Shown here in pieces: positions 34,517-42,994 of a DNA stretch of 53,301 nt; the stretch's first letter is position 1; each line of letters opens with the position of its first letter. Below the pieces are notes generated by a model. That model did no database searches and had not been told where the DNA came from. It saw only the letters and a list, made by a program, of their open reading frames with translations. The position numbers and the translations under genes were made by a program. The stretch is from DAOUFU01 sp034429275 (GTDB lineage: Bacteria > Chloroflexota > Anaerolineae > Aggregatilineales > Aggregatilineaceae), in contig DAOUFU010000173.1 of assembly GCA_034429275.1 (NCBI GenBank), positions 1-53,301 on the forward strand, given 5' to 3'.

Positions 34517-35212
34517 CTATTTTCCGGTGAAACGATAGCCTACCCCGTACTCGTTTTGGATATAGGTCGGGTTTTTGGCATCGGGTTCGATTTTGCGTCG
34601 CAAATGAGAGACGTAAATTCGCGGGTAATGGTGTTCCGTGTTGTACTCGTAGCCCCAAACCTGCTCCAAGAGTTGTTGAAAGGTGAGCACCTGGCCCTTA
34701 TGCCGGACGAATGTTGCCAGCAGTTTGAACTCGGTGGGGGTGAGGCGAATTTCAATGCCGTTGACCGTCACGCGGCGCGCATCGACATCGACCAGCAGAT
34801 AGTCATCGGCATAGCGGATGCTCTGTGGGCTGTTTTCTTCGGTCAGCTGCGCCCGCCGCAGCAGGGCATTGATCCGGGCGTGAAATTCGAGGTTGCGCAG
34901 GGGCTTGATGAGATATTCGTCCGCCCCCAGGTTCAGACCTTCGGCCATCTCTTCTTCGGTGATGGCATGGGCAGTCATGATCATGATCGGCACGTTGGAC
35001 AGCTCGCGGATGCGCTGGCAGACGGTCATCCCATCCATACCGGGTAAGGCCACATCCAGGACTACCAGGTGTGGCCGTACATCATGAAACATGCGCAGCC
35101 CATCCAGTCCGTTATTCGCCATGTGGACTTCGTAGCCATGCCGCTTCAGGTCAAGCTCAAGCAGTCGGTTGAGTTCTTTGTCATCTTCCACAATCAGGAC
35201 TTTGGTGACCAT
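34517..35212 (-). CDS. OmpR/PhoB-family response regulator, orphan
   Basis: The 231-residue protein has a receiver domain with acidic pair DD at residues 10-11, phosphorylated Asp in VVLDVALPGMDG (Asp53), Thr in MTAHA and Lys103 in IKPLRNLE. A C-terminal winged helix follows, with LTPTEFKLLATFVRHKGQVL and YVSHLRRKIEPD. No histidine kinase gene adjoins it, so its partner is elsewhere. AAGG sits 5 bases before the ATG. It is divergent from the GT2 gene across a 121-base AT-rich gap. Confidence 0.93.
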   Translation of the reverse strand: MVTKVLIVEDDKELNRLLELDLKRHGYEVHMANNGLDGLRMFHDVRPHLVVLDVALPGMDGMTVCQRIRELSNVPIMIMTAHAITEEEMAEGLNLGADEYLIKPLRNLEFHARINALLRRAQLTEENSPQSIRYADDYLLVDVDARRVTVNGIEIRLTPTEFKLLATFVRHKGQVLTFQQLLEQVWGYEYNTEHHYPRIYVSHLRRKIEPDAKNPTYIQNEYGVGYRFTGK

Positions 35213-35333
35213 AAGACCTTATGCCCCATCCCATGTATACAGGATATTTACAGCTATTTTACAAGGTTTTTTTTATTCCCAAAATTTTGTAGTGCGCTAT
35301 GGGGAGTAGGGCGATAGTGGAGCATAGCGACAC

Positions 35334-36899
35334 ATGACAATCCCTTCGCTAAAGAACCGAACCGACTCGGCGCGACCTGTGAGACTGCGCATTCAGCGGC
35401 AGCGGTGGACTGCGGGTGAACAGGCGTTTCGCGCCTGGGATGCGCTGCCGGGTGGGGCGGCCTGGCTGAGCCTGTTCGCAGTGGGGGTAGCGGCCATCTT
35501 TGTACCTATGACAGCAGTATGGGCGGCAGCTCTGCTGAGCGCATATGCGGCGGCGCGGTTCGTGTTGGCTGCGGTAGCCAATCTCTGGGGACTGTGGCGA
35601 GTTCAGCAGTGGGAAGCTGTGGATTGGCGGACCGAATATCATCGCCGGGCCACCGCGCAAAGCCTGCCGCTGGAGGATGTGCACCATGTGGTGATTATCC
35701 CCAACTACCGCGAAGACCTCGAAACGCTGCGCCATACCCTGGAGCGACTGGCAGAGCATCCGTGTGCGCGCAACGCGATGACCGTAGTGCTGGCGATGGA
35801 AGGGGCAGAGGCAGATGGCGCACGTGCCAAAGCCGAACGGCTCCAGGCGGAATTTCAGCAGGCGTTCGAGCGTTTTTTTGTGGTGGTCCATCCCCAGGGA
35901 ATAGTGGGTGAGATGCAATGCAAATCGGCGAACCAGGCATGGGCTGCGCAATGGGTAAAGCGCGTGCTGGTCGATGACCTGGGCTGCAGCCTGGATCACC
36001 TGGTTGTGACAGCGATGGATTCGGATACGGTGTGGCACCCGGCCTATTTTGATGCCTTGCGTACGTTGTTCGCGGTTGATCCGGCGCGTTACAGGACCTA
36101 CTGGCAGGCACCGATTCGCTATCACGGCAATGTGTGGCAGATCAACCCGCTGATGCGCATTTTGCACGCTTATGCCTCTGCATGGGAACTGGCCTATCTG
36201 GCGGCTCCCTGGTGGCAGGCGTTGCCTATGTCGTCCTATTCAATGAGCTTGCGACTGCTGGATCAGGCAGGCTATTGGGACCCAGATGTGATCGCCGATG
36301 AGTGGCACATGTATATCAAGACGTTTTTCCAGCGCCGGGGGGATGTGCGTTTGCAGCCGGTGTTTCTTCCATTTCTGGCGAACGCCACGGTAGGGCGAGG
36401 AATCATCGGGGCGATTAAGGCGCGCTATCGGCAGACCTTTCGCCATGCCTGGGGAGCAAAAGAGATTGGATATACGGCGGAACAAATCGGAGTCTACCGG
36501 GATATGCCCCTTCGGTCAGGGTTGGCTCTGTTACTCCGCGTTGCACACGACAATTTGCTGGCCGGGGCGGGGTGGCTGGTCATGGTGGCCGGGTCGCAAT
36601 TGCCGGTCCTGTTTCACCCGGCGTTGTTGCGGGATGTTCACGCAGCGGTTCCGCTGGGGTTGGTACAAGCCTCGTTCATGGCAATCACGCTGCTGACTGT
36701 GCTGTTGTGGGGAATTGACCTGAGAATCAGGCCCGCGCGCATCTCGCCCTGGACATGGCGCGAACGCCTGATCGAACTCGCAAGCCTTCCGCTGCTGGCC
36801 GTGATGACTCTGCTTTGTGTGGCCTTGCCGGTACTGCACGCTCAGACTCACCTGATGTTGGGAAGGACGCTCGAATTCCATGTAGCCCCCAAACGCTGA
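35334..36899 (+). CDS. membrane family 2 glycosyltransferase
   Basis: The 521-residue protein has two N-terminal transmembrane helices (about 43-60 and 63-85), a GT-A catalytic domain beginning VVIIPNYREDLETL, the DxD-type motif DSD in VVTAMDSDTVWHP, an ADEWHMY acceptor motif, and a RQTFRHAWG segment resembling the QxxRW region of processive enzymes. Three or more C-terminal helices follow. It probably builds or exports a surface glycan, using a sugar nucleotide. GTGGAG lies upstream of ATG 35334. It ends 16 bases from a convergent DUF123 gene. Confidence 0.87.
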   Translation: MTIPSLKNRTDSARPVRLRIQRQRWTAGEQAFRAWDALPGGAAWLSLFAVGVAAIFVPMTAVWAAALLSAYAAARFVLAAVANLWGLWRVQQWEAVDWRTEYHRRATAQSLPLEDVHHVVIIPNYREDLETLRHTLERLAEHPCARNAMTVVLAMEGAEADGARAKAERLQAEFQQAFERFFVVVHPQGIVGEMQCKSANQAWAAQWVKRVLVDDLGCSLDHLVVTAMDSDTVWHPAYFDALRTLFAVDPARYRTYWQAPIRYHGNVWQINPLMRILHAYASAWELAYLAAPWWQALPMSSYSMSLRLLDQAGYWDPDVIADEWHMYIKTFFQRRGDVRLQPVFLPFLANATVGRGIIGAIKARYRQTFRHAWGAKEIGYTAEQIGVYRDMPLRSGLALLLRVAHDNLLAGAGWLVMVAGSQLPVLFHPALLRDVHAAVPLGLVQASFMAITLLTVLLWGIDLRIRPARISPWTWRERLIELASLPLLAVMTLLCVALPVLHAQTHLMLGRTLEFHVAPKR

Positions 36900-36915
36900 G
36901 GACGGACTGCGCGGA

Positions 36916-37371
36916 TCAGAGAGCTATCGTGAGATGGTCGGGGCAATCCAATGCTTGCCAGGCGGGATTCAATGCGGAGCCTGGCAGGGCGATGAGGTGC
37001 GATACGCACTTGCAGTCCGAGGACCCGAAGCCGGGAATGGGCGCAGCCGTACCCGTTATCCCGCGAAGCACAACAGCCCAGGTGCATTCCAGCCGGATAT
37101 CGCCGGTGCGATACCAGACAACGCGAACTGAAACCTGAGCGGTTAAAGTGTCGATATGCCAGTGAATGGGTTTGGGGTGGCGGAGATGTCTCGCTACGCG
37201 GGCGCGCAAACCGCCAGGGCCGCGCGCGCTGCCAACATAGGCTATCCAGCCGGGTTGGACAACATGCTCGCCCAAGCGCCCGATATTCAATCGCAATGGG
37301 TCACCGAGGTGCAACAGTAGGACATAGGTTCCTGGTGTGGCAGGCAGGTGATCGATCGGGTGCGGGTCCAT
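36916..37371 (-). CDS. DUF123 GIY-YIG nuclease-like protein
   Basis: The 151-residue protein matches DUF123, a GIY-YIG-like domain sometimes fused to endonuclease III. Segments: PATPGTYVLLLHL, RLGEHVVQPGWIAYVGSARG, GGLRARVARHLR, KPIHWHIDTL and GFGSSDCKCVSHL. DNA-related activity is presumed from the family only. AGGAG precedes ATG 37371, 24 bases inside the longer frame. Confidence 0.85.
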   Translation of the reverse strand: MDPHPIDHLPATPGTYVLLLHLGDPLRLNIGRLGEHVVQPGWIAYVGSARGPGGLRARVARHLRHPKPIHWHIDTLTAQVSVRVVWYRTGDIRLECTWAVVLRGITGTAAPIPGFGSSDCKCVSHLIALPGSALNPAWQALDCPDHLTIAL

Positions 37372-37409
37372 CCGTCTCCTCAGCAGCAGAAGCAAAGCTG
37401 GAACGGGGC

Positions 37410-37437
37410 TTGCGCCAGGGCTGTAGCGTGTTATGAT
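37410..37437 (+). promoter_or_regulatory. candidate promoter of the aldolase gene
   Basis: TTGCGC (37410-37415), 16 bases, TATGAT (37432-37437). The -10 box overlaps the left arm of a 12-base inverted repeat. It leaves a leader of roughly 150 bases. Confidence 0.5.
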
Positions 37438-37520
37438 CGCGCATGGTCTGGCAAAATGCCAGATGAACCCAAACCTTGTGATGAACGACCATGTTCACAC
37501 ACGCGGTTATGCGCGATCAT
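37433..37520. repeat. spaced 12-base inverted repeat with internal hairpin in fbaB leader
   Basis: ATGATCGCGCAT (37433-37444) and its exact complement ATGCGCGATCAT (37509-37520) are 64 bases apart. Between them TCTGGCA-AAA-TGCCAGA (37447-37463) forms a perfect 7-base stem. The left arm overlaps the probable -10 box. Confidence 0.55.
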
Positions 37521-37593
37521 GATAAACGCGCGTAATACCCCGTTGGGGCCTGTAAGGGTAACACATTCATCAGAGATAGAAAGAGGCTGTTCC

Positions 37594-38661
37594 ATGAGCG
37601 TTCTTCCCCTGAGCAAGATTGAGTCCATGCTTGGCGATGAGGCCGAATATCTGCTTGGCCACACCTGCACGACCATCTCCAAAAAGATGCTGCACCTTCC
37701 TGGCCCCGATTTTGTGGACCGGATCTTTGGCCCGTCGGATCGCCCGGTTCCGGTGCTGCGCAGCTTGCAGCAGTTGTTCGACCATGGCCGCTTGGCAAAG
37801 ACTGGCTACCTGTCGATCCTGCCGGTGGACCAGGGCATCGAACATACGGCTGGTGCGTCGTTTGCCCCGAACCCGATTTATTTCGATGCCGAACGGATTG
37901 TCGAACTGGCCATCGAAGGCGGCTGCAATGCGGTGGCTTCGACGCTGGGTGTGCTGGGCGCAGTGGCCCGCAAATATGCTCATAAAATCCCGTTTGTGCT
38001 CAAGTTCAACCACAACGAATTGTTGACCTACCCGAACAAGTACGATCAGGTCTTCTTCGCCCAGATTGAGCAGGCATTCGATATGGGCGCGGTCGCGGTG
38101 GGTGCGACGATTTATTTCGGCTCGCCTGAATCCAGCCGCCAGATCGTGGAGGTCAGCGAAGCTTTCCAGCGGGCGCACGAACTCGGCATGGCCACCATCC
38201 TGTGGTGCTATACCCGCAACGATCATTTTAAGAAAGACGGCGTCGATTATCACACGGCAACTGATCTGTCGAGCCAGGCCATTCACCTGGGTGTGACCAT
38301 CGAAGCGGATATTGTGAAGCAGAAGCTGCCCGAAACCAATGCGGGTGGTTTCAAGGCTCTCAAGTTCGGCAAGTACAATGAAAAGATGTACACCGAACTG
38401 TCGTCGGATCACCCGATTGACATGACCCGCTTCCAGGTGGCGAATGCCTATATGGGGCGCGTTGGCCTGATCAACAGCGGCGGTCCTTCGGGCAGCGACG
38501 ATCTGGTGCAGGCTGTGCGTACCGCGATCATCAACAAGCGCGCGGGCGGTATGGGTCTGATCAGCGGTCGCAAAGCGTTCCAGAAGCCGATGGCCGAAGG
38601 TGTCGAAATCCTGCACGCGATTCAGGATGTCTATCTGAACAAGAAGATCACGATAGCTTAA
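37594..38661 (+). CDS. fbaB: class I fructose-bisphosphate aldolase (FbaB type)
   Basis: The 355-residue enzyme interconverts fructose-1,6-bisphosphate with dihydroxyacetone phosphate and glyceraldehyde-3-phosphate. It belongs to the DhnA/FbaB group. Signatures are LSILPVDQGIEH, the FVLKFNHNELLTYP strand, VAVGATIYFGSPES, ILWCYTRND, ADIVKQKLP with the probable Schiff-base lysine region, and GRVGLINSGGPSG. AGAGG lies upstream of ATG 37594; the open frame continues further 5' but that part shows no homology. It ends with a strong terminator. Confidence 0.93.
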   Translation: MSVLPLSKIESMLGDEAEYLLGHTCTTISKKMLHLPGPDFVDRIFGPSDRPVPVLRSLQQLFDHGRLAKTGYLSILPVDQGIEHTAGASFAPNPIYFDAERIVELAIEGGCNAVASTLGVLGAVARKYAHKIPFVLKFNHNELLTYPNKYDQVFFAQIEQAFDMGAVAVGATIYFGSPESSRQIVEVSEAFQRAHELGMATILWCYTRNDHFKKDGVDYHTATDLSSQAIHLGVTIEADIVKQKLPETNAGGFKALKFGKYNEKMYTELSSDHPIDMTRFQVANAYMGRVGLINSGGPSGSDDLVQAVRTAIINKRAGGMGLISGRKAFQKPMAEGVEILHAIQDVYLNKKITIA

Positions 38662-38692
38662 GCGTCCGGCTATCCGGTGTGGTGGCCGGTAG

Positions 38693-38724
38693 GGAGCAGC
38701 ATTTCGGTGCTGCTCCTGTTTTTT
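38693..38724 (+). terminator. rho-independent terminator after fbaB
   Basis: GGAGCAGCA (38693-38701), a 6-base loop, TGCTGCTCC (38708-38716), then T residues to 38724. It ends 14 bases before the next start codon. Confidence 0.85.
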
Positions 38725-38737
38725 GTTGGGGGTTGGA

Positions 38738-39436
38738 ATGGCGCGGATCGGTGGTTTGTTAGCGGGGCAGGTTGCGCTGGTGACCGGGGCCAGCGCCGGG
38801 CCGGGCTGTGCCATTGCGCAGGCACTAGCGCAGGCGGGGGCGGCGGTCGGCTTGTGCGATACCAACCCGGACCGGCTGGAGCGGGTGGCAGAGGATATCC
38901 GTGCAGGCGGTGGGCGCGTGCTGCCTTTCACCGCCGATATTTCTAAGCGTTTCGCGGTGAGCGCGATGCTCGAAGGTTTACGCGACGAATTCGGTGGGGT
39001 AAACATCGTGGTGAATGCCACACTAATTAACCGGCGCGCCGACCTGCTGGACCTGGACGAATATGACTGGCAGCGAGTGATTGCCATCAATCTGGGCGGC
39101 GCGTTCCAGTGTACCCAATTGGCCGCTCGCATCATGGCGGATGAAGGCGGCGGTGCTGTGGTGAACGTGGTGGCCGGTGTTGCCCAACACGCGAGACCTG
39201 ACAGCGCCGCTTTCGCGGTCAGCCAAGCCGGGTTGTTGGGATTCACGGAGGTGGCGGCACAAGCACTTGCCCCGCGCGGAGTGCGCGTGAATGCCGTGGT
39301 GATCGAAGACCTCGAGTCTGCATCTGGGCTGACTCGTGCGGCGCAAACGGTCATTGCTCTCTGTGCACCGGATGCGCAGGGTGTCACCGGTCAGACTCTG
39401 GTGATCGACGCAAGTCAACAGGATGAGACACAGTGA
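38738..39436 (+). CDS. SDR-fold protein without catalytic Tyr/Lys
   Basis: The 232-residue protein keeps the Rossmann core of short-chain dehydrogenases (VALVTGASAGPGCAIAQ, residues 13-29; DTNPDRLE; the VNATL strand; GVRVNAVV). The catalytic YxxxK is replaced: Phe159 in place of Tyr and Gln163 in place of Lys (AAFAVSQAG). The active-site Ser strand reads VVNVVAGVAQ, with Ala. It therefore probably binds a nucleotide without dehydrogenase activity. GGGGG precedes ATG 38738. It may be reached by readthrough from fbaB. Confidence 0.83.
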   Translation: MARIGGLLAGQVALVTGASAGPGCAIAQALAQAGAAVGLCDTNPDRLERVAEDIRAGGGRVLPFTADISKRFAVSAMLEGLRDEFGGVNIVVNATLINRRADLLDLDEYDWQRVIAINLGGAFQCTQLAARIMADEGGGAVVNVVAGVAQHARPDSAAFAVSQAGLLGFTEVAAQALAPRGVRVNAVVIEDLESASGLTRAAQTVIALCAPDAQGVTGQTLVIDASQQDETQ

Positions 39437-39437
39437 C

Positions 39438-39453
39438 CCGGATTTGAATCCGG
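39438..39453. promoter_or_regulatory. perfect palindrome overlapping a -35 box
   Basis: CCGGATTTGAATCCGG has 7-base arms around TG. It covers the -35 hexamer of the next promoter and begins one base after the SDR stop codon. It could be an operator. Confidence 0.45.
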
Positions 39454-39472
39454 TTAATCAGTGCTGTAGAAT
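39444..39472 (+). promoter_or_regulatory. sigma-70-type promoter
   Basis: TTGAAT (39444-39449), a 17-base spacer and TAGAAT (39467-39472), 49 bases before the following gene. Confidence 0.6.
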
Positions 39473-39520
39473 ACCCGTATTGATCACACCTAATCCACCT
39501 GTAATGGATGAAAGCTGCCC

Positions 39521-40513
39521 ATGACCTCACCGAAGCTCGAAGTCAGGATCGACGACCGCGCTCGTTTGATGTCGGCGCTGCTGGCAGCCACGACCTGGCC
39601 GGATCAGGAACAGGCGCTGCGCCGCCACCGGGCGCATGTTCATGCTCGTTATACTGCCAAACAGGTCCTGGCGCACGCCAATCATGCTGCTGTTGAGACA
39701 CTGCAAACGTTGCTCAACCAATCTGTGCCACTTGAGGCAATTTACACCTATGCCCTCTCCCTCTCCTGGCCCGACCTGACGCTCAAGGCCAATATCCCCT
39801 GGGCACCTCTCCATTGGAATGAACAGATTGGGGATTTTTTGGTGAAGACCAACCTGCTTGATTGGTGGGCCGAAGAGTCCGATTCCTGGCAGCGCGCGTG
39901 TGACCAGGTCCGGCAGGTTGTGGGGCAGGCTGATCTGTATGCATTTTTCAAGCCCTTTATCGGGGAAATTCGTGAGCAACTGGTGCTGATGCCCACCATC
40001 TCTTATCCCAGCGACCGGGAAATTGGGGTGCGGGTAGATGGCCAACTTTTCTGCATTGTGCCGCCACGTATTGCCTGGGGCGACAACGAACCCTGGCCGT
40101 TCAACGAGGATGCCGCGCATATCTTCAGGGGGGCGCTCTCGGAATTTGGACGGCTGCTGATGGTGGCCTATCTGCGACAGAATGCTGCAGCGGTCGCGCC
40201 GGTGGCGACTCAACCACTCCCGGTGGGCGATAAATTTCGAGAGACACACCTCACCTGGGGTGATCAGTTCATCGGGCTGTTTGTGATCGGAACGGTGGCG
40301 CTGTTCCTGGAGCAAACGATCAGCCTGCAAGAGGCCAAAGCCTACACGTTGATCGAGAACCGTGTTCACGGGATCACGATCATTCCCGGCGTCGTAAGTG
40401 TGCTCAAACGCTACCTTTCGGAATATGCCGAAGGGCGCTATCGGGAACTGGCCGAGTTTTTGCCCAATTTCCCGAATCACCTGCGGGTAGCCAAGCGCGT
40501 TGTGTCGCTTTAG
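39521..40513 (+). CDS. hypothetical protein
   Basis: I do not recognise this 330-residue protein. It is mixed alpha/beta, rich in Trp and Gln, with no signal peptide, no HExxH zinc motif and no clear P-loop. A mildly hydrophobic segment (FIGLFVIGTVALFLEQTISL, about residues 247-266) may be a buried helix. The C-terminus is basic. It has its own promoter and a possible operator upstream. The following gene starts 37 bases later on the same strand, so the two may share a transcript. Confidence 0.7.
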   Translation: MTSPKLEVRIDDRARLMSALLAATTWPDQEQALRRHRAHVHARYTAKQVLAHANHAAVETLQTLLNQSVPLEAIYTYALSLSWPDLTLKANIPWAPLHWNEQIGDFLVKTNLLDWWAEESDSWQRACDQVRQVVGQADLYAFFKPFIGEIREQLVLMPTISYPSDREIGVRVDGQLFCIVPPRIAWGDNEPWPFNEDAAHIFRGALSEFGRLLMVAYLRQNAAAVAPVATQPLPVGDKFRETHLTWGDQFIGLFVIGTVALFLEQTISLQEAKAYTLIENRVHGITIIPGVVSVLKRYLSEYAEGRYRELAEFLPNFPNHLRVAKRVVSL

Positions 40514-40549
40514 GGCGCGAGCTAGCAGGTCGCGACTTTTCGGAAGCGG

Positions 40550-41212
40550 GTGAGGGTAGTGTCCGACCTGACAGGCATTACGATCCTTTATACCGCCAAT
40601 ATCAAAGGCGATCTGGGCCTTCTACCGCGCCTGGCAACCGTGATTCGGCGTGAGCGACAGACTTCGACCGGTCTGACTCTCCTGCTCGATTTGGGCGATA
40701 CCTGCTCGGCAGAGGTATGGGTCTGCCGGGCGACATTGGGGCGGGCACCGCTCATGGTGCTGGACTCTATCGGTTATGATGCGGCGATTGTTGGTGGACC
40801 GGAGCGCGCACCTATCCCGCCCGATGCACTGCGACGACTGCGCGAGAGCACAGGAATGCTCACCCCGATTTGGGGTCGCCCGGCGAAGATCACCAAGCGG
40901 GGAATGACCATTTCTCTGGTTACGGGTGCGGTCGCCGAACTGCCGGATGCCCCTGTTATCATCGTTGATCGCACGCAGGCGGCTTTGCCCGATGCAGGCA
41001 GTCGGCATGGCGGACGGGGTGAAGTGACGTTGGGTGATGTACCCCAGGCTACGGTGGCACGAGTGGATATGGCATGGCCTGCCTGGGAGATCCGCACCGT
41101 GCGTGAAATTCCGGTTGGCCCGGAGATTCTGCCCGATCCACCTACGCTGGCGGTGGTCGAGCTGGTTGAAAACGAAGCGCGCTCGCTGCTTGATCCGGAT
41201 TTTCCCCTATGA
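40550..41212 (+). CDS. degenerate 5'-nucleotidase-like protein
   Basis: The 220-residue protein resembles the N-terminal metallophosphoesterase domain of 5'-nucleotidases: strand TILYTANIKGDLG, GLLPRLATVIRRER, LLLDLGDT, MVLDSIGYDAAIVGGPE. The metal ligands are altered: the usual TND-x-HG reads TANIKGD, and GNHE reads GGPE. Only the Asp of LGDT is kept. It ends with a short acidic region and has no signal peptide. It is likely inactive as a nucleotidase, possibly a binding protein. The start is GTG 40550 or GTG 40559. Confidence 0.65.
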   Translation: MRVVSDLTGITILYTANIKGDLGLLPRLATVIRRERQTSTGLTLLLDLGDTCSAEVWVCRATLGRAPLMVLDSIGYDAAIVGGPERAPIPPDALRRLRESTGMLTPIWGRPAKITKRGMTISLVTGAVAELPDAPVIIVDRTQAALPDAGSRHGGRGEVTLGDVPQATVARVDMAWPAWEIRTVREIPVGPEILPDPPTLAVVELVENEARSLLDPDFPL

Positions 41213-41228
41213 TCACAGCGGCCACGGT

Positions 41229-42830
41229 CTAAGGCGCGGCATCACCCAGCGCCAGGCCGTCTAGAGTCACCACCGAGAGGTAGCCGCTGCTGAAACGGAC
41301 CGTATCCTCAGCATCTACATTGAGCCATCGCGCTGCCGATAATCCATCGGCTCCCCCGTCATACAACGCGATTTGTTCCAGCAGGCGACCATTTTCGACC
41401 GCATACACCAGCAATTGACCATCTTCGGTCAACACATAGAGCCGCTGACCTCCGCCCACGCTGAGCAGCGGAGGCCGGGAGTGACTGCCGGGCATGTAGG
41501 CAATCCATCGCAGGGTGCCTGCACGATCATAAGCATACAAGGCGCGCCCTTCGCCGGTATAGAGGTAGACGGTCTCTCCTGTATCCAACAGCGTTGCCCC
41601 GGTAGTGATCGGGCGGTCAGTGTTAACTATAATGCGATGATTTAGCGCGCGGTCGATGGAAGAGATGGTCGAACCATCCAGCAAGGTGAAGCCGGAATCT
41701 GGGGCAGGGGCAATGATCGACACGGAAGGAAATGCCTGTTGAAAGAGAAGAATGCCCTGGGAATCCACAATCCACACCTGCCCATCCCCGGTGGCGAGCG
41801 CGATCAGGTCTCCACTGATGGCAATCCGTGCGATGGCGGCAGGGAAGGGAGGGGTCTGCCACAGCAGCATTCCGTCGGGCGTGTAAGCTGTCAGCGTGGA
41901 TGAAGAGGTCGCCAGGACAACACGATCCCCTGGCAGGACGACCGGGGGCAATGTACTCGTGGGAGCCTGCCACAGCGCGCTGGCGCTGCCCCGGTTCAAG
42001 ACCAGAATCTGCCCCCCAAACAGACTGATCAGCACGCGCCCGTCGCCAAGCGCATGAAGCCCTGTCGCATTGGCAAGGATATCGAACTGCCATTCCACGC
42101 CACCCTCAGCGTTGCGACCGATGATCTGGCGACTATGGGCGGTGATAACGCCGCCATCCGGCATCAGCAAGGGAGGCAGCACGGGTTTTTCGGTGAGCAG
42201 GAAGTGATCGCGGTAGGCGGGCAGGACGATCACACGCGATAAAAAGGTGAAATCCACCGGATGCAGCCAGCCGAGATCCAGTGGGTTGGAATCGGTATAA
42301 CCAGGCCCGCCTTCATGACGGTAGCGCATCCGAATCTCGTAATGCAGATGGGGACGGCTCTGCAAGGGGGACCCGACCGTTCCAATGATGTCGCCCTGCT
42401 CAATACATTGACCCCTGACCGGGAAGGTAATGTTGCCCAGTTCTTCCATGTGGCCGTAAAGTGTGTTGACCACCGAGCCATCCGCCAGGGTGTGCTGGAT
42501 CACAACGACGCCTTTTTCGGTATCCCAGCCTTCGGTATCACTGAAGGTTACTTCACCGCGCGCTGCTGCACGGACCGGCAGGCCAACCTGCCCAAAGGCG
42601 ATATCGATCCCGGTGTGCAGCCCGCCCCAACGGGCGCGATAGATGCCAAAATCGGTCGTATGGGTGTCGATGTCGGCTACGGGGAACTCAAAGCCTTCAG
42701 CCACGCCGCAGGGTGCAAGTGCGGTCTGTGCGGTGACTGATGGCATGGGATGCGCAAGGCTGACAAGGCAGCTCACAAGCAGGGTGAGAATGCTCAGTGA
42801 GCGGCGGGTGGATTGAGATGGGACACGCAT
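41229..42830 (-). CDS. secreted M23 (LytM) peptidase with beta-propeller
   Basis: The 533-residue protein has a signal peptide (SLSILTLLVSCLVSLAHPM). An M23 domain follows with zinc ligands in GGLHTGIDIA, YGHMEELG and RPHLHYE (H..D and HxH complete), so it is probably an active endopeptidase for peptidoglycan cross-links. The remaining 330 residues are PQQ/WD-like blades (WQFDILANATGLHALGDG, LYAYDRAGTLRW) that may bind a partner or the wall. ATG 42830 is chosen as it opens directly into the signal peptide. Confidence 0.85.
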   Translation of the reverse strand: MRVPSQSTRRSLSILTLLVSCLVSLAHPMPSVTAQTALAPCGVAEGFEFPVADIDTHTTDFGIYRARWGGLHTGIDIAFGQVGLPVRAAARGEVTFSDTEGWDTEKGVVVIQHTLADGSVVNTLYGHMEELGNITFPVRGQCIEQGDIIGTVGSPLQSRPHLHYEIRMRYRHEGGPGYTDSNPLDLGWLHPVDFTFLSRVIVLPAYRDHFLLTEKPVLPPLLMPDGGVITAHSRQIIGRNAEGGVEWQFDILANATGLHALGDGRVLISLFGGQILVLNRGSASALWQAPTSTLPPVVLPGDRVVLATSSSTLTAYTPDGMLLWQTPPFPAAIARIAISGDLIALATGDGQVWIVDSQGILLFQQAFPSVSIIAPAPDSGFTLLDGSTISSIDRALNHRIIVNTDRPITTGATLLDTGETVYLYTGEGRALYAYDRAGTLRWIAYMPGSHSRPPLLSVGGGQRLYVLTEDGQLLVYAVENGRLLEQIALYDGGADGLSAARWLNVDAEDTVRFSSGYLSVVTLDGLALGDAAP

Positions 42831-42932
42831 AGTAAAAATGGAGTTTTGAACAGCGCAAGCATTCAACGGTTGGGTGATTGTAACAACCTTCCGTGGCCCA
42901 GCCTACTGGCCAAAATATCAGACTCTCCAGTC

Positions 42933-42960
42933 AACAAAGCGGGCGCGAGGCCTCCCCCGC
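42933..42960 (-). terminator. possible terminator of permease operon
   Basis: On the minus strand GCGGG (42960-42956), a 12-base loop, CCCGC (42943-42939), then TTTGTTG. The stem is short, so this is tentative. Confidence 0.35.
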
Positions 42961-42994
42961 ACCCGGTCGAATGGCCCGGAGATATTTCGGTTTC

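Noticed and set aside
37570..39387. 605-residue minus-strand open frame
   Set aside because: It runs opposite to fbaB and the SDR-like gene, both well supported; its composition is that of a shadow frame.
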